NCBI GenBank assembly: GCA_035642095.1
Contig: DASQTB010000028.1
Location: 1-15,704, forward strand
Direction: 5' to 3'
Origin: DASQTB01 sp035642095
GTDB taxonomy: Bacteria; Actinomycetota; UBA4738; CALAEC01
Length of the DNA: 15,704 nt
The stretch's first letter is position 1. Every line of letters starts with the position of its first letter. Below the pieces are notes generated by a model, which made no database searches, was not told where the DNA came from, and worked only from the letters and a program-made list of their open reading frames with translations. A program made the position numbers and the translations under genes. Positions 13,774-15,704 of the stretch are shown here, piece after piece.

Positions 13774-15704
13774 ATGCACCTGCTGGCCCAGGAAGGCGGC
13801 CGCATCGCGGCCGAATTCCGCCCATTCGAGGACAACGCGCTCTTGGTGATCCTGGGGATCTCGATCCTCGCTCTGTTCGTGGCCTTCGTGCTGAGGCGGG
13901 GAGTGCTGAGGGAGCCGGAGGGCACCGAGAAGATGCGCCAGATCGCTCGGGCCATCCAGGTGGGAAGCCGGGCGTACCTGAACCGCCAGTTCCGAACGGT
14001 CGGCGTCTTCCTGTTGCTGCTGGCCTTCGCCATCTTCTTCCTTCTTCCGGTCCCCGACGAGGCGCTCCACTCCGAGCTGTCGATCCGTCTGGGCCGCTCG
14101 GTGGCCTTCTTCCTGGGAGCGGGGTTCTCGGCCCTCACCGGGTTCGCCGGGATGTGGCTTGCCGTGCGGGGCAACGTCCGGGTGGCCAACGCGGCCCGCG
14201 AGACGGGGCTGAAGCGAGCCCTCACCATCGCCTTCCGGACCGGAGGAGTGGCCGGCATGTTCACGGTGGGTCTGGGGCTCCTCGGGGCGACCGTGATCCT
14301 GATGCTCTACAAGCAGGACGCCACCAGCGTCCTGGTCGGGTTCGGCTTCGGGGGGGCCCTCCTGGCCATGTTCATGCGGGTCGGCGGGGGCATCTTCACC
14401 AAGGCGGCGGACGTCGGCGCCGACCTGGTGGGGAAGGTCGAGAAGAACATCCCCGAGGACGATCCCAGGAACGCGGCCACGATCGCCGACAACGTCGGGG
14501 ACAACGTGGGTGACTGCGCGGGCATGGCCGCCGACCTCTTCGAGTCCTACGAGGTCACCCTGGTGGCCTCGATCATCCTCGGCGCGGCGGCCTTCGCCGG
14601 ATCTCCGCAGGGCGCCATCGTCGGGGTGATGTTCCCCTTGCTGGTCCGGGCCATCGGGGTGATCACCTCGATCGTCGGGATCTACGCGGTGCGCCCTCGC
14701 TCGGAGACCGAGCACGGCATGCGGGCGATCAACCGCGGCTTCTTCTTCTCGGCCCTCCTATCGGCGATCGGGGTGTACTTCGCGGCGGACCTGTACGTCG
14801 ACGATCTTCGGCCGTTCTGGGCCGTGGTCATCGGCCTGGTCCTGGCCGGAGTGATCTCGATCCTCACCGAGCAGTTCACGTCCACCACCCGGAAGCCGGT
14901 GAAGGAGATCGCCGCCTCCGCGCAGACCGGGCCGGCCACCACGATCCTGTCCGGGTTCTCGGTGGGTTTGGAGTCCACGGTGTACGCCATCCTGGTGATC
15001 GCGGCCACGGTGATCGGGGCGTTCCTCCTGGGGGACAACGGCGCGGAGCGGCTGTACTTCATCTCCCTGACCGGCATGGGGATGCTGACCACCGTCGGCG
15101 TGATCGTGTCGATGGATACCTACGGCCCGGTGGCCGACAACGCCCAGGGGATCGCCGAGATGTCCGGGGAGTTCGAGGGCAAGCCCGCAGAGATCCTGCG
15201 GGGCCTGGACGCCGTGGGGAACTCCACCAAGGCCATCACCAAGGGGATGGCCATCGCCACCGCGGTGATCGCGGCCACGTCCCTGTTCGGCTCCTTCCGG
15301 GAAGCGGTGGGAGCGGGGTTCACCATTCGGATCGACCAACCCGAGGTCCTGGTGGGGCTGCTGATCGGAGGCTCGGTGGCGTTCATGTTCTCCGCCCTGG
15401 CCATCAGGGCAGTGGGCCGGGCCGCGGCGCAGGTGGTGGTGGAGGTCCGGAACCAGTTCCGCGACCACCCGGGGATCATGGACGGGACGGAAACGCCCGA
15501 CTACGGCCGCGTGGTGGACATCTGCACCCGGACCTCACTCCGGGAGCTGTTGACCCCGGGCCTCCTGGCGGTCCTGGCGCCGGTCCTGGTCGGATTCGCC
15601 CTCGAGGCGGAAGCCCTGGGCGCCTACCTGGCCGGAGCCATCCTCACCGGCCAGCTCCTGGCGGTGATGCTGTCCAACGCCGGGGGCGCCTGGGACAACG
15701 CCAA
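13774..15704 (+). CDS. hppA: Membrane K+-independent H+-translocating pyrophosphatase (cut by window edge)
   Basis: The first 643 residues of a membrane pyrophosphatase, which couples PPi hydrolysis to proton pumping across the cytoplasmic membrane, are present; the usual length is about 700-800. The PPi/Mg site is intact: KAADVGADLVGKVE (210-223), PEDDPRNAATIADN (227-240) and DNVGDCAGMAADLFE (243-257). The segment VGNSTKAITKG (481-491) has Lys at 486 and Thr at 489, the signature of K+-independent proton pumps; K+-dependent enzymes have Ala and Gly there. The visible end, SNAGGAWDNAK, is the conserved late-helix motif, so only the last part is missing. The ATG at 13774 follows a strong GAGGAGGAG ribosome site. 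It has its own TATAAT promoter, so it is not part of the permease operon. Confidence 0.96.
   Translation, partial: MHLLAQEGGRIAAEFRPFEDNALLVILGISILALFVAFVLRRGVLREPEGTEKMRQIARAIQVGSRAYLNRQFRTVGVFLLLLAFAIFFLLPVPDEALHSELSIRLGRSVAFFLGAGFSALTGFAGMWLAVRGNVRVANAARETGLKRALTIAFRTGGVAGMFTVGLGLLGATVILMLYKQDATSVLVGFGFGGALLAMFMRVGGGIFTKAADVGADLVGKVEKNIPEDDPRNAATIADNVGDNVGDCAGMAADLFESYEVTLVASIILGAAAFAGSPQGAIVGVMFPLLVRAIGVITSIVGIYAVRPRSETEHGMRAINRGFFFSALLSAIGVYFAADLYVDDLRPFWAVVIGLVLAGVISILTEQFTSTTRKPVKEIAASAQTGPATTILSGFSVGLESTVYAILVIAATVIGAFLLGDNGAERLYFISLTGMGMLTTVGVIVSMDTYGPVADNAQGIAEMSGEFEGKPAEILRGLDAVGNSTKAITKGMAIATAVIAATSLFGSFREAVGAGFTIRIDQPEVLVGLLIGGSVAFMFSALAIRAVGRAAAQVVVEVRNQFRDHPGIMDGTETPDYGRVVDICTRTSLRELLTPGLLAVLAPVLVGFALEAEALGAYLAGAILTGQLLAVMLSNAGGAWDNA

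Noticed and set aside
1..15704. Defence island, CRISPR array, prophage or mobile element
   Set aside because: No repeat array, transposase, integrase, toxin-antitoxin pair or nuclease-methylase set was seen. The helicase is of the repair MrfA/SftH type with no defence partner recognised.

Overview
The window is GC-rich DNA from a member of the Actinomycetota, probably an uncultured or deep-branching lineage. The evidence is an actinobacterial-type inositol-1-phosphate synthase preceded by a PadR regulator (the order found in mycobacteria), dense GC-rich coding with GTG starts, many 4-base start/stop overlaps, and several -10 boxes placed so close to start codons that the transcripts should be leaderless. 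Nothing in the sequence fixes the genus. I see no CRISPR array, insertion sequence, tRNA, rRNA, attachment site or other sign of recent transfer.

Layout. (1) 1-2392, minus strand: a PadR regulator, ino1 (inositol-3-phosphate synthase) and an MFS transporter cut by the left edge, read as one operon from a sigma-70-like promoter. A long nested dyad (2325-2363) covers the expected transcription start. (2) 2393-2745: no gene, but a run of GC-rich inverted repeats ending in a hairpin plus T-run that looks like a plus-strand terminator. (3) 2746-5935, plus: an alkaline-phosphatase-superfamily phosphohydrolase overlapping an oligosaccharide/lipid flippase, suggesting cell-envelope glycopolymer work. 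(4) 5997-6206, plus: a 69-residue CxxC...CxxC protein whose end overlaps a gene on the other strand. (5) 6169-8936, minus: an MrfA-type DEAH helicase followed, with a GTGA overlap, by a TIGR00725/LOG-like nucleotide-binding protein. (6) 8985-10223, plus: a Na+/Ca2+-exchanger-family antiporter whose stop codon interlocks with the convergent next gene. (7) 10220-11820, minus: a single-pass membrane protein of unknown function coupled by ATGA to an LCP (LytR-CpsA-Psr) phosphotransferase. (8) 11958-13678, plus: a two-CBS-domain protein coupled by ATGA to an ArsB/NhaD/SLC13-type permease. (9) 13774 to the right edge, plus: a membrane proton-pumping pyrophosphatase of the K+-independent type, with a perfect TATAAT box.

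Taken together this is core-genome housekeeping: inositol lipid/thiol precursor supply, envelope polymer synthesis and attachment, ion transport and energy coupling, and DNA repair. I do not see a clear new defence or mobile system. The parts most worth a second look are the PadR operator, the structured gene-free stretch at 2495-2681, the repeated leaderless promoter geometry, and the translationally coupled partner pairs of unknown function.
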